The notes under the pieces are model-generated. The model made no database searches and was not told where the DNA came from. It saw only the letters and a list, made by a program, of their open reading frames with translations. A program made the position numbers and the translations under genes. Of a stretch of 64,000 nucleotides of DNA, positions 36,881 to 45,155 are shown one piece after another; position 1 is the first letter of the stretch, and each line of letters starts with the position of its first letter. The stretch comes from Pseudomonas frederiksbergensis (GTDB lineage Bacteria; Pseudomonadota; Gammaproteobacteria; Pseudomonadales; Pseudomonadaceae). The stretch is from NCBI RefSeq assembly GCF_003732705.1, contig NZ_MOBR01000005.1:134045-198044 (forward strand). Direction: 5' to 3'.

Positions 36881-37101
36881 ATGAAGTGGGCTGGGGGGGG
36901 ATGGACATTTCTTGCTACGGATCGGGCTTTTTCTGAAAGGAAGGGTGACGCGATCCGCTGTCGCGTCTGACCTAAAGGGGTATTCGTTGATCAATCGTGC
37001 GCAGGTCTCTACACATGGTCATGAAGGATCGGTTTCCAGTGATGGCATTTTGGGTATAAATCGGCTTATCCTGTTCGAAATCAATTCATCAGGGACGAGA
37101 C

Positions 37102-37470
37102 ATGAAAAAAGCAGCGCTGGCCCTTTTTTTGGCTTTCACGCTTAACGGTTGCGCGACTTCGCACTACACCAGCGGTAGAGACTTCCCCTCAGCGAACGTA
37201 CCTAGCATCGTCAAAGGAAAAACGACTGCGAGCGACCTCAAGACTCTTTTTGGCGAGCCCTTTGCCAAAACTCCGGTAAATGAAACCGATGAGAAGTGGG
37301 TTTATACCTATGCTAATGGGTCAGCTCATGCTCAAAGTTACATTGTCACTATGAAAGTGACCACTACTGGTACGCAGAAGACGTTGGATGTGTTGATGCG
37401 GAATGAAACTGTGATCAACTATACCTTCACGGACGGGCCTGCGCCGGGTAGTAGTACTGCCACAGAATAG
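37102..37470 (+). CDS. Small BamE/SmpA-like lipoprotein
   Basis: 122 residues with a lipoprotein signal (MKKAALALFLAFTLNGC, Cys17). The mature part has VPSIVKGKTTASDLKTLFGEPF, the helix-hairpin typical of BamE/OmlA-type domains (I-x-x-G-x-T-x-x-D-L-x-x-L-F-G-x-P), then a beta sheet (EKWVYTYANG, YIVTMKVTTTG). Outer membrane location is likely. It is not the house-keeping bamE, which has a different context. GC content is already lower here, at the edge of the AT-rich island. Confidence 0.8.
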   Translation: MKKAALALFLAFTLNGCATSHYTSGRDFPSANVPSIVKGKTTASDLKTLFGEPFAKTPVNETDEKWVYTYANGSAHAQSYIVTMKVTTTGTQKTLDVLMRNETVINYTFTDGPAPGSSTATE

Positions 37471-37488
37471 TTTGTGCAATGGAAAAAA

Positions 37489-37523
37489 GGTGGCAGGTCT
37501 ATTTTAATAATAGATCTGTCACC
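37489..37523 (+). terminator. Hairpin of the GGTGACAGATCTATT family, likely terminator
   Basis: Fifteen-nt arms GGTGGCAGGTCTATT and AATAGATCTGTCACC pair (two G-U positions) around TTAAT, preceded by AAAAAA and followed by TTTA. It lies 18 bp after the BamE-like gene. Related sequence occurs at 51823 and 61278. From 37524 to 37814 the DNA is AT-rich with no convincing gene. Confidence 0.6.
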
Positions 37524-37814
37524 TTTACTGTCCGTCACCTTTACCGTCCTTTACTTGTCTATACGAGGCGGTGGATTGTCTATATGTGGTTGCAGGCTTT
37601 GAAATTAGTAAGTGCATTGCTGATGACAGGCAGGAGAATTGTAATAGTGGAATGTGATTTTTGCGCTCTTCGAGTGCTGAATTATATTTTCAGTAAATGG
37701 TGAGATTATTTTTGTGATGGCGGATGTCACATCTTTACCGTGTACCATACGCGCCATGAAGAAGAATTTCTGATTGTCTTATTTTTATATAATAACGTTT
37801 GTTCAGGAGGTTTT

Positions 37815-38795
37815 TTGAATAGTCCTAAGGTTAGGCAGGCACTAGTTGAATATTTTCGTCATGTCGCCAAAACGCGTAACAATGCCCAATGGAGTCATCA
37901 CTCGGCTCTCTATATGTACTTTCAACAATGGGTGTCTTCGATCATTTCGGAAAGCAAGTCTTTCACTGAGTTTCCTGTGATGTTCTCAAGTTATGATCGG
38001 TTAGAAGTTTGGGCTAAATGTAAAGGCCTAGAAATTAGAAATTTAACGTCTGGTCAAAATGTTAACGCCGTACTAACAGTTGGCGTTGATGGGGCAGAAC
38101 CGCTTTACGATGGGACAAATTTCGTATGGGTAAAGGCCAGTTGGGGGGGATATCGTAAAGCTTTGATGCACTGGGTTGATAAAGATAGATCTTACGCAAA
38201 GCTGACACGGCATCATGAAGATGCTGCCACAATATACGCTGGTGCAGCCGAAGCGTTGAAAAATAGAGATATTCGTCCTTATTTGTCTAAAAATGAACGC
38301 TCCAAACTAGGGTCAACTCTGAAGAGCCTTGCTGAGTTGCATGGTGAGTGGTCGTTAGACGAACAGCTTGCAAAAAAGAATGAAGAGTTTTTGCAAACGC
38401 TAGATTGTATACTTGATGCTGATCATGTGCTAAATAAAAGCTCTCTGAAAAATATTCCTGATGCTTGGGTGCTTCTTGCACCCGTGACTGCTGATTCTAA
38501 TAGAGGATTTGGACGGCATATTGAACGATATTCTATGAGAGTTGCAAAGGGTGTTAACAGCGTCTCTTTAACTCCGGCTGTGACGTTCAAATTGTTCTCT
38601 GCGATGATGCCAGTAGATTCGTCAGAGTTAGAGACCCAGCTAGGATATATAAAAAATAAGTTTCTGCTTACTCCTGGCCTCGAAGCTGAAATGGAAGAAA
38701 TGGAAAAGATAATAGGCGACTGTGTGTTAAGACGAAAAGTTAGAAGGTCTTCAAATAAGTATATGTCTAAAGCTTGGAAGCTTATTACGCCATAA
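37815..38795 (+). CDS. Unknown AT-rich gene, about 326 aa
   Basis: The TTG at 37815 is chosen because AGGAGG stands 4 nt upstream; the frame is open back to 37740 with an ATG but no RBS. The product (MNSPKVRQALVEYFRHVAKTRNNAQW...) is soluble and helical, with no signal or TM segment. Its C-terminus is very basic (CVLRRKVRRSSNKYMSKAWKL). A GVDGAEPLYDGTNFVWVKASWGG segment looks like a small beta domain. I do not recognise the family. Codon use is much more AT-rich than the surrounding genome, suggesting horizontal transfer. Confidence 0.6.
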   Translation: MNSPKVRQALVEYFRHVAKTRNNAQWSHHSALYMYFQQWVSSIISESKSFTEFPVMFSSYDRLEVWAKCKGLEIRNLTSGQNVNAVLTVGVDGAEPLYDGTNFVWVKASWGGYRKALMHWVDKDRSYAKLTRHHEDAATIYAGAAEALKNRDIRPYLSKNERSKLGSTLKSLAELHGEWSLDEQLAKKNEEFLQTLDCILDADHVLNKSSLKNIPDAWVLLAPVTADSNRGFGRHIERYSMRVAKGVNSVSLTPAVTFKLFSAMMPVDSSELETQLGYIKNKFLLTPGLEAEMEEMEKIIGDCVLRRKVRRSSNKYMSKAWKLITP

Positions 38796-39222
38796 TGTTT
38801 AATAATTGGTGTAGACACGTGGGTTTATTTTACGGCGTTCACTACGCGCAGTTAAACAGGTGATGATAGCGGTGACGAGCGCGCTGTTTATCATTTGCCG
38901 TTAGGATTTCAGTCCGCGTGTATGCCGATGACGAAGAGGGTGGGCTCGATTAGGTGATGGGTAAGGAAAACAAGTTTTTTTGTTAATTCATTGAGAATGC
39001 AGGTTTACAGTTCTTTTTATCGCGAAATGATATTGCGACCTGTCATTTTTTACAGGTGCTAGATTTCGGTTTGTCATTTAAATTGGCTCAGGAGGGTTGA
39101 GATATTAGCTGAGCGAATGAATTTTAAAATGTTGTTTTTAGTGCAGGCGGATTCAACTTTGTGATTTGGATGATTTGAATAGCAAGGAGATCAGTGACTT
39201 TATGCAAATTTAGGAGGCGGTA
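38796..39222. other. AT-rich gap without recognisable gene
   Basis: 427 bp between the two island genes. The first 100 bp are moderately GC-rich, the rest strongly AT-rich with T-runs. It should contain the promoter of the glycosyltransferase gene. No ORF, repeat or RNA gene is convincing. Confidence 0.5.
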
Positions 39223-41037
39223 ATGCAGGTCTTTAATAGTCAAGGGGCTGCTTTGGATCTTCAACGGTTTTTAGATATAACAGAAAGAAATTATCGAATT
39301 TATGATAGGGGTAGATTGGCGAGCTTGTCGGAATTCGAGACTTATGTGATTAAAGCGGCTTTGAATGATGCATCCGTCGAAGTGATAGTTTCAATTTTGG
39401 ATAAGTCATTTGGGTATGTAAATGGTCGAACACTCAAATCTCTTCTGTCGATGAGCCTTTTATACGGTGCGGATACTTTTATTGCCAGGATAATTGCTCA
39501 TCCTCTCTTCGAACTCCCGATAGACTGCATTGAATCCATTGTTGATGTGGCTTCCGCTTTGATTGATAAGAGTGACATTGAGCATGCCACGTTGCTGGTG
39601 GATTATTTGTCGCGTGCTGTGACTTATAAGTTAAGTGTTAAGATGCTGGAACTAAAACTCTGCCTTTATGTCGGGGACAAAGAAAAGGCAGAAAATTTGT
39701 TTTCTACGATTTCAGAACAAGATTACTTAATGCAGCTTGCGCTTGCCGAGATGAGGATCGATTTTCTTTGCGAAAATAAGAGGGTGGTTGAGGCACGTGG
39801 CTTTATAGAGTCATTTACAAAATCTTCTTTTTTGCCGTCGTCTCTTCTGGAAAAAATGGCTCAGTTCTATATTCTTAATAATGAACTGGTCAAAGCTAGA
39901 GATTTATTGCAATACTGGCTGCGGTCTGATTTTTCTTATTATTCGCAGTTTCAAACTTTGTTACGTCTCGTTGATGGTGTGGTTAGTGCCAAAAGCGTAA
40001 TTGGCATTATTGAAAGTATTGATGGATGGTTTCGGTATCCTGATTTGATTGCATGTAGAGAGGCCATTTCTTTGCTTCCTTGCATTCGTGAAGAGAATCA
40101 GCCGAAAAATGAAAATCTTGTTCTTGCAAAAACAGTTGTCTTTGATAACAAATCTTCCTGTCCTAAAGCTATTGCTGATAAGAAAAATGTAATTTTATTT
40201 TGCGTGGATAAGTCATATAGAGTTCCGGCACTTGTGGCTATTTTGGGCGTGATCAGAGAAATGCATCCTGATTCGGAAAAGCCTGATATTGCATTGTTTC
40301 TTCCTGAGAGTGAAATGCAATTCTGGAAAGATATTTCTGATCGTCTCTCGGTATTTTCTGAATGTCCAGAGTTTGTATTGATTCATGAAAATATGCCCGC
40401 TATCCAGAAAAGTCGAGAGCAGTATAGGCACCTCTGCAATAGACAACTAACTACAATAGCGTATGGTCGGTTGTTTGCAGTTCAGGAGCTGTCGTTCCGA
40501 GAATACAATAAAATACTTTATCTGGACTCTGATATTGTCGTGCTCAATGATGTGGTGCCTATGTTTTCTATGCATCAACTGGGCTACCCGATTTCCGCGA
40601 CAATCGAACGTCCGGTGGACAAAGTTGGTCAAGCAGTGCAAATTCACAATATAGTGAACAAGAAGTATTTTAATTCGGGTGTTATGTTGTTTGATCTAAA
40701 ACATCCGGCAACGCTAACGATAATTGAAAAAGCTATAGAATATGTGTTAGATCCAGAAGTTGATCTGATTTTTCATGATCAGTGCGCAATTAATAAAGCA
40801 GTCAAGGGGCATTTTCACCCATTGCCTGAAAAATATAATTCATTCTTTTTTCCGGGTTCTGTATCGAACACGGCTACCGAAAAAGTTATTTTGCATTTTC
40901 TGGATTCTCCTAAGCCATGGGAAATAGCACATCGTGGTGGAAGCAGTGTCGCTATATGGAAACTTCAATGGTTGCGTGCGAAAGCCGACTGTGAGCGATT
41001 CGGTTTTACTACTTTGAAACTGACGGGGGAAGATTGA
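39223..41037 (+). CDS. GT8-family glycosyltransferase with helical N-terminal extension
   Basis: 604 residues, AT-rich; TAGGAGG lies 7 nt before the ATG. Residues 1 to about 300 are helical and look like short superhelical repeats (KSLLSMSLLYGADTFIARII, LVKARDLLQYWL). From about 320 the GT8 domain begins (NVILFCVDKSYRVPALVAILGVIREMHP). The metal-binding DxD is Asp434-Ser-Asp436 in ILYLDSDIVVLND. Later come KYFNSGVMLFDLK, FHDQCAINKAVKG and the metal-ligand histidine region ILHFLDSPKPWE. GT8 enzymes transfer glucose or galactose from UDP-sugars. No lipopolysaccharide or flagellar gene is nearby, so the acceptor is unknown. Confidence 0.85.
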   Translation: MQVFNSQGAALDLQRFLDITERNYRIYDRGRLASLSEFETYVIKAALNDASVEVIVSILDKSFGYVNGRTLKSLLSMSLLYGADTFIARIIAHPLFELPIDCIESIVDVASALIDKSDIEHATLLVDYLSRAVTYKLSVKMLELKLCLYVGDKEKAENLFSTISEQDYLMQLALAEMRIDFLCENKRVVEARGFIESFTKSSFLPSSLLEKMAQFYILNNELVKARDLLQYWLRSDFSYYSQFQTLLRLVDGVVSAKSVIGIIESIDGWFRYPDLIACREAISLLPCIREENQPKNENLVLAKTVVFDNKSSCPKAIADKKNVILFCVDKSYRVPALVAILGVIREMHPDSEKPDIALFLPESEMQFWKDISDRLSVFSECPEFVLIHENMPAIQKSREQYRHLCNRQLTTIAYGRLFAVQELSFREYNKILYLDSDIVVLNDVVPMFSMHQLGYPISATIERPVDKVGQAVQIHNIVNKKYFNSGVMLFDLKHPATLTIIEKAIEYVLDPEVDLIFHDQCAINKAVKGHFHPLPEKYNSFFFPGSVSNTATEKVILHFLDSPKPWEIAHRGGSSVAIWKLQWLRAKADCERFGFTTLKLTGED

Positions 41038-41071
41038 ATTTTTCAGTAGTTTAATTTTGGTTTTAGTTGTA

Positions 41072-41097
41072 AAAAAGCCGCATTAATGCGGCTTTTT
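41072..41097. terminator. Bidirectional Rho-independent terminator
   Basis: AAAAAGCCGCAT and ATGCGGCTTTTT are nearly perfectly complementary, with runs of A and T on both sides. It serves the glycosyltransferase gene and the convergent 96-aa gene. Confidence 0.88.
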
Positions 41098-41108
41098 ATG
41101 TTTATTTA

Positions 41109-41399
41109 TTACACGGTAGGGGTATCAAACCCCCGCTGTTCAATCACCCGAAAAACATCATGCACATCCCGGATCAGGATCAAGGCGATGTTGGTGACGG
41201 TGTTGATGTCGTTTTCGGCGTAGTCCGGCAGGCTGGTGCAGGCCATTAGGTTGAGGTATTTGAGGACGGCGTTGAGGCGTTCGCTGACGCATTTGTGGAG
41301 TTCGCGGATGGGGGCGTCGTTGTCGATGAGGAGGACGGGGTAGTCGGTGGCGAATTGGGACATGGGGGTGAAGCGGTGTGGAGGATTGTTCGTAGTCAT
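41109..41399 (-). CDS. Small Pseudomonas protein, 96 aa (DUF3077-like)
   Basis: MTTNNPPHRFTPMSQFATDYPVLLIDNDAPIRELHKCVSERLNAVLKYL..., helical in the second half (NDINTVTNIALILIRDVHDVFRVIEQRG). The pattern of a Pro-rich start, a short strand and two helices is shared with the small proteins known in Pseudomonas as DUF3077 or DUF6124; exact membership is uncertain. It is preceded by an unusually long structured leader (41400-41780) as is the DUF6124-like gene at 61944. Function unknown. Confidence 0.65.
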   Translation of the reverse strand: MTTNNPPHRFTPMSQFATDYPVLLIDNDAPIRELHKCVSERLNAVLKYLNLMACTSLPDYAENDINTVTNIALILIRDVHDVFRVIEQRGFDTPTV

Positions 41400-41780
41400 A
41401 AGGGTGAACTCTTCAAAGAATAATCATGAAGTGCCACCTTTCTGCTGCGAAACAAATAGGTGGCAGCTATGTGCGGGTTCGCAGACCGGAGAAGAGACGA
41501 AGCCGGCAGACCCGAAGGTCTCCCACACACAGCCGCCATAAAACGTAACGGTGGCGAATTTTGCCACAGTTGTCATTTGACGGTGTGTATCCACTTCTAC
41601 AGGGCTGCGAAACCCTATCGCCAATTGCTGTGGCGACGGGTCGAATATAGGTGGCCACTTTGGGGCTCGCAACCGGGGTGTAGGACGGCTTTTAGGCCAT
41701 TGTGGTGAAGGGGATTTGCTGCGATTGGCCACGAAACCCTTGCGGGCCGGGCGTTCGGAAAGGTCTTAGGAAATCGGGGG
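41400..41780 (-). promoter_or_regulatory. Long GC-rich leader upstream of the 96-aa gene
   Basis: No convincing gene. Read on the minus strand it contains several motifs related to GCCACCTAT and AGGTGGCA (near 41410, 41458, 41650) and other short complementary blocks, so extended RNA folding is likely. Small ORFs on both strands are Cys/Arg/Ser-rich and not protein-like. Confidence 0.4.
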
Positions 41781-41789
41781 CAAGGGATT

Positions 41790-41936
41790 GGGGCTGCTTC
41801 GCAGCCCAGCGGGAGCAAGCTCCCTCGCCACAAAGGGTGTTTTCCTACGTGGTTTTCAGACGTTGAGCCCCGATTTTCTGGGTTTGTTTCGGGGCTGCTT
41901 CGCAGCCCAACGGGGGCAAGCCCCCTCGCCACAAAA
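41790..41936. repeat. Two direct copies of second-class REP
   Basis: GGGGCTGCTTCGCAGCCCA followed by GCAAGC(T/C)CCCTCGCCACAAA occurs at about 41790-41834 and again at 41892-41936, in the same orientation, about 102 bp apart. Confidence 0.85.
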
Positions 41937-41958
41937 AGCGGGGCCCCCGCTGTCACGG

Positions 41959-42159
41959 TTATTGCGCGCTATGGGTGCTGTGTTTCGGGCCGGCCAGTGC
42001 CCAGGCGATGAGGCCGATGAGGGGGACGAAGACGATGACGACGATCCATACGCCTTTGTTGTCGACCTTGCTGCCGCTTTTGATCACTTTGTTGATCGCC
42101 CACAATTCAATCACCACCAGTACTGCCGCGAGTGCGATCCAGACGTATTCGATTTGCAT
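41959..42159 (-). CDS. Small membrane protein with PLDc_N domain
   Basis: 66 residues: TM1 YVWIALAAVLVVIELWAINKV, a short charged turn, TM2 KGVWIVVIVFVPLIGLIAWALAGP. The W-x-x-(I/V)-(I/V)-x-x-P-x-x-G-x-(I/L)-x-(W/Y) pattern is the phospholipase D N-terminal TM domain (PLDc_N) occurring alone. AGGAGGTGGCTA directly precedes ATG 42159, excluding the longer frame. Stand-alone copies have no enzymatic part. Confidence 0.85.
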   Translation of the reverse strand: MQIEYVWIALAAVLVVIELWAINKVIKSGSKVDNKGVWIVVIVFVPLIGLIAWALAGPKHSTHSAQ

Positions 42160-42260
42160 TAGCCACCTCCTGAAAGTCATTTCTTTAGGTGGACGGTGGT
42201 GGTCAGGGTTCATTTCTTTTTGTCAGGCGGATGCAACCTCGCATCCGCCTGGCGTCGCCA

Positions 42261-43130
42261 TTACACCGCGCTGCGAATGACTTCAATAATTCGCTGAGCG
42301 ATGTATTCCACGTGGGTTTCCATCGCGAAGTGCCCGGTATCCAGCAATTCCACTACCGCATTCGGGTTGTCTCGCTTGAACGCTTCGGCGCCTGGCGGGA
42401 TGAAGAAGGGGTCGTGTTTGCCCCAGATGGCCAGAGTCGGAAGCTTCGTTTCGCGGAAGAAGCGTTGGAAGTCGGGGTAGCGTTTGAGGTTGTTGGCGTA
42501 GTCGAGGAACAGGTCGAGTTGGATGTCTTTGTTGCCGGGACGCTCCATCAATAACGCGTCGAGGGTGTAGGACTCGGGGGCGATGAGTTCGGGGTGGCTG
42601 ACGCCGTGTTCGTACTGCCAGCGGGTGCCTTCCAGGTTGAGGACGGCGTCGGCGATGGCTTGGCGGTTGATGGCGTTTGGTTCGGCCCAGTAGGTTTTGA
42701 TCGGGGCCCAGGCGTCGCCGAGGCCTTCGAGGTAAGCGTTGCCGTTTTGTGAGATGAGGGCGGTCATGCGTTCCGGGTGTTTGACCGCCAGGCGCAGGCC
42801 GGTGGGGGCGCCGTAGTCGAAGACGAACATGGCGTAGCGCTTCAGGCCCAGGGTGTCGACGAAGTGTTCGAGGGTTTGGGCGAGGGCATCGAAGGTGTAG
42901 ACGTAGTCGCGCTCGGCGGGGACTTCGGTGAAGCCGAAACCGGGCAGGTCGGGGGCGATGAGGTGGAAGTGTTGGGAGAGCAGCGGGATGAGTTGGCGGA
43001 ATTGGTGGGAGGAGCTGGGGAAGCCGTGGAGCAGGAGCAGGGTTGGCAGGGTAGGGTCGCCGGCTTCGCGGTAGAAGACGTTGATGCCGTCGGTGTGGGT
43101 GAAGTTGTAGGTGATGGTTGGGGTGTTCAT
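42261..43130 (-). CDS. Alpha/beta hydrolase with Asp nucleophile elbow
   Basis: 289 residues from ATG 43130 (MNTPTITYNFTHTDGINVFYREAG). The oxyanion motif HGFPSSSHQFR, the elbow VFDYGAP in place of GxSxG, the acid near KHDPFF and base His in DTGHFAMETH match the haloalkane/fluoroacetate dehalogenase-like branch, where the nucleophile is Asp. Actual dehalogenase activity cannot be claimed. Cytoplasmic. The CGNR regulator gene lies upstream on the same strand. Confidence 0.88.
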   Translation of the reverse strand: MNTPTITYNFTHTDGINVFYREAGDPTLPTLLLLHGFPSSSHQFRQLIPLLSQHFHLIAPDLPGFGFTEVPAERDYVYTFDALAQTLEHFVDTLGLKRYAMFVFDYGAPTGLRLAVKHPERMTALISQNGNAYLEGLGDAWAPIKTYWAEPNAINRQAIADAVLNLEGTRWQYEHGVSHPELIAPESYTLDALLMERPGNKDIQLDLFLDYANNLKRYPDFQRFFRETKLPTLAIWGKHDPFFIPPGAEAFKRDNPNAVVELLDTGHFAMETHVEYIAQRIIEVIRSAV

Positions 43131-43256
43131 GGTGGTGGACCTCGTAACCGGTTGGATGGGGTTTAGGCGGTTTCGAGGATGACTCTTGCATGTGATTGGT
43201 AACCTGTCAAAGTTATTTTTAGGGGTTACTAAAGTTTTTAGTCCGACACAAAATAA

Positions 43257-43350
43257 TGTAGGAGCAAAGCTTGCTAGCGATGAGGGCGTGTCAGGCAACG
43301 TTTATGTCGACTGAGGTACCGCTATCGCGAGCAAGCTTTGCTCCTACAGG
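43257..43350. repeat. REPIN, TGTAGGAGCAAAGCTTGC variant
   Basis: Inverted pair; the left arm reads GCTTGCTAGCGATG instead of GCTTGCTCGCGATG, a single-base degeneration. Confidence 0.88.
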
Positions 43351-43372
43351 GGGATCTACGGGAGTGTTGAGT

Positions 43373-44002
43373 TTATACGCCCAGGTTTTTCTGGCGTTCA
43401 CGGTGGGCCGCGGCTTTGGCGCGGTTGCCGCACACGGCCATGCTGCACCAGCGGCGTTTTCGGCCTCGGGTGTGGTCGACGAACATCAGGGTGCAGGCGT
43501 GGCCTTCGCAGCATTTCACGTTGGAGAAATCTTCGGTGCTGACGAACTGCGCGAGCACTTCGCCCAGGGGCAGTAGCAGGGAATCCGGGCTGCGCCAGCG
43601 GCGTTGCAGTTGCGCGGCGAGGCTCGGTGTTGCGCCGGTTTGCAGGGTGATTTGCGTGTATTTCTCGTCTCTTTCGAGCAGGCGATTCAGGGCTTCGAGT
43701 TCCGTCAGCACCGAGGCGTCCAGCGGTTTGCCTTTGTATTTCAGGACGAAGCCGCGAAACCATTCCCGCAACGAGCGCGCCTGGGCTGCGACGTTTTCCA
43801 GTTCGCCGGGCATCGCTTGGGCTTGAAGGCGTTCCAACACCGCGTCTTCGACCCAGCCTGATTGTTTCAACCAGGCCAGCCAACCTGCGCCGTCTTCGAT
43901 CCAGTCGACAGGTTCATCGACGGGTGTCGCGATCGAGTTGAGAAAATCCAGGGCGGGGGCGTCGGCGACGAATATGGCCGGACCGCGGGGTGTGCTGCTC
44001 AT
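43373..44002 (-). CDS. CGNR zinc finger regulator with ABATE domain
   Basis: 209 residues from ATG 44002. The N-terminal ABATE domain (AIFVADAPALDFLNSIATPVDEPVDWI) is followed by a helical middle and the C-terminal CGNR zinc finger CEGHACTLMFVDHTRGRKRRWCSMAVCGNRAKAAAHR with all Cys ligands. These are putative stress-related transcriptional regulators. It is divergent from the oxidoreductase/SDR gene pair 44167-45926 and may control it or the neighbouring hydrolase. Confidence 0.9.
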   Translation of the reverse strand: MSSTPRGPAIFVADAPALDFLNSIATPVDEPVDWIEDGAGWLAWLKQSGWVEDAVLERLQAQAMPGELENVAAQARSLREWFRGFVLKYKGKPLDASVLTELEALNRLLERDEKYTQITLQTGATPSLAAQLQRRWRSPDSLLLPLGEVLAQFVSTEDFSNVKCCEGHACTLMFVDHTRGRKRRWCSMAVCGNRAKAAAHRERQKNLGV

Positions 44003-44166
44003 GAGGGTGTCCACCAAAGCCTTGATTGATGTCGGTCAGCGTAACCACTCAAAATGTGTTTGACAAGTTACTGATCGCTGAATAACCTCTAAATCATCTT
44101 CAGTGCGGTTATGTAGATGCGCCGCTGAAGCGACCCCCAACAACAATCAACCCTGGGATAGACGTC

Positions 44167-45135
44167 ATGAAAGCGATCGTTCTTGAGAAATTCGGCGGCC
44201 TCGACAGTCTGGTTTACAAAGACATTCCTGAACCGGAAGCGATGCCTGGCCATGTGGTGATTGAGATCAAGGCCTTCGGCATCAATCACGCGGAGATGCA
44301 CATGCGTCGCGGCGAGTGGGCCGAGGCGGCGCCGGTGTCGGGCATTGAATGCGTGGGACTGGTGAAGTCGTGCCCCGGTGGCGAGTTTGCGGTGGGGGCC
44401 AAGGTTGCGGCGCTGATGGGCGGTTTGGGCCGGACCATCAATGGCAGCTACGCGCAGTACACCCGGGCGCCGGTGTCGAACGTGGCGCTGATCGAGGCGG
44501 ATTTGCCTTGGGCTGAATTGGCGGCGATTCCGGAAACCTATGCGACGGCGTGGACCTGTTTGTTTCGCAATCTTGAACTGGCTAAAGGGCAGCGCCTGCT
44601 GATTCGCGGGGCCACGTCTTCGTTTGGTCAGGCAGCGGTGAAGCTGGCGGTGAATGCCGGCGCGCACGTGGTCGCGACATCCAGAAGCCCGGACCGCTTT
44701 GCCATGCTCGAAGCGTTGGGCGTTGCCGGTGTTGAACGGGAAGGCCCGGAACTGTCCACGCGAATCGACGAACAGTTCGACGCCGTGCTGGATCTGGTCG
44801 GCAACAGCACGGTGCTGGATTCGCTGTCGATGGTGCGTCGGGGCGGCAAGGTCTGCCTGGCGGGCTGGTTGGGCGGTCTGGCGCCCATCGCCGAGTTCAA
44901 TCCCTTGCTGCAAATGGCCAGCGGCGTCTACCTCACGTTCTTCGGCAGTTTTGTCTTCGGGACGCCTGGTTTCCCGCTGTCGGACGTGCCGTTGCAGGCC
45001 ATCGCCGAAGACGTGGCGGCGGGGCGGTTGGATGTCACGCCATCTAGGATCTTCAAGTTCGAGGAAATCCACGAGGCCCATCGCGTGATGGAAGCCAACG
45101 AGGCCGGCGGAAAAATGGTTGTGGTGCACGCATGA
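44167..45135 (+). CDS. Zinc-type/quinone oxidoreductase family protein (MDR superfamily)
   Basis: 322 residues. GroES-like N-terminus (MKAIVLEKFGGLDSLVYKDIPEPEAMPGHVVIEIKAFGINHAEMHMRRG), NADPH-binding RLLIRGATSSFGQAAVKLAVNAGAHVVATSRS, and C-terminal EEIHEAHRVMEANEAGGKMVVV. It lacks the structural zinc cysteines, so it belongs with quinone oxidoreductase-like enzymes. The stop overlaps the next frame as ATGA. Substrate unknown. Confidence 0.9.
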   Translation: MKAIVLEKFGGLDSLVYKDIPEPEAMPGHVVIEIKAFGINHAEMHMRRGEWAEAAPVSGIECVGLVKSCPGGEFAVGAKVAALMGGLGRTINGSYAQYTRAPVSNVALIEADLPWAELAAIPETYATAWTCLFRNLELAKGQRLLIRGATSSFGQAAVKLAVNAGAHVVATSRSPDRFAMLEALGVAGVEREGPELSTRIDEQFDAVLDLVGNSTVLDSLSMVRRGGKVCLAGWLGGLAPIAEFNPLLQMASGVYLTFFGSFVFGTPGFPLSDVPLQAIAEDVAAGRLDVTPSRIFKFEEIHEAHRVMEANEAGGKMVVVHA

Positions 45136-45155
45136 ATCAGGCCCGGGAGAACACG

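Noticed and set aside
37479..37703. Plus-strand ORF of 74 codons after the BamE-like gene
   Set aside because: It begins within the terminator hairpin, lacks an RBS and has no protein-like pattern.
41424..41732. ORFs in both strands of the 41.4-41.8 kb leader
   Set aside because: Composition is Arg/Ser/Cys/Pro-rich, no RBS, and the region is better explained as structured leader sequence.
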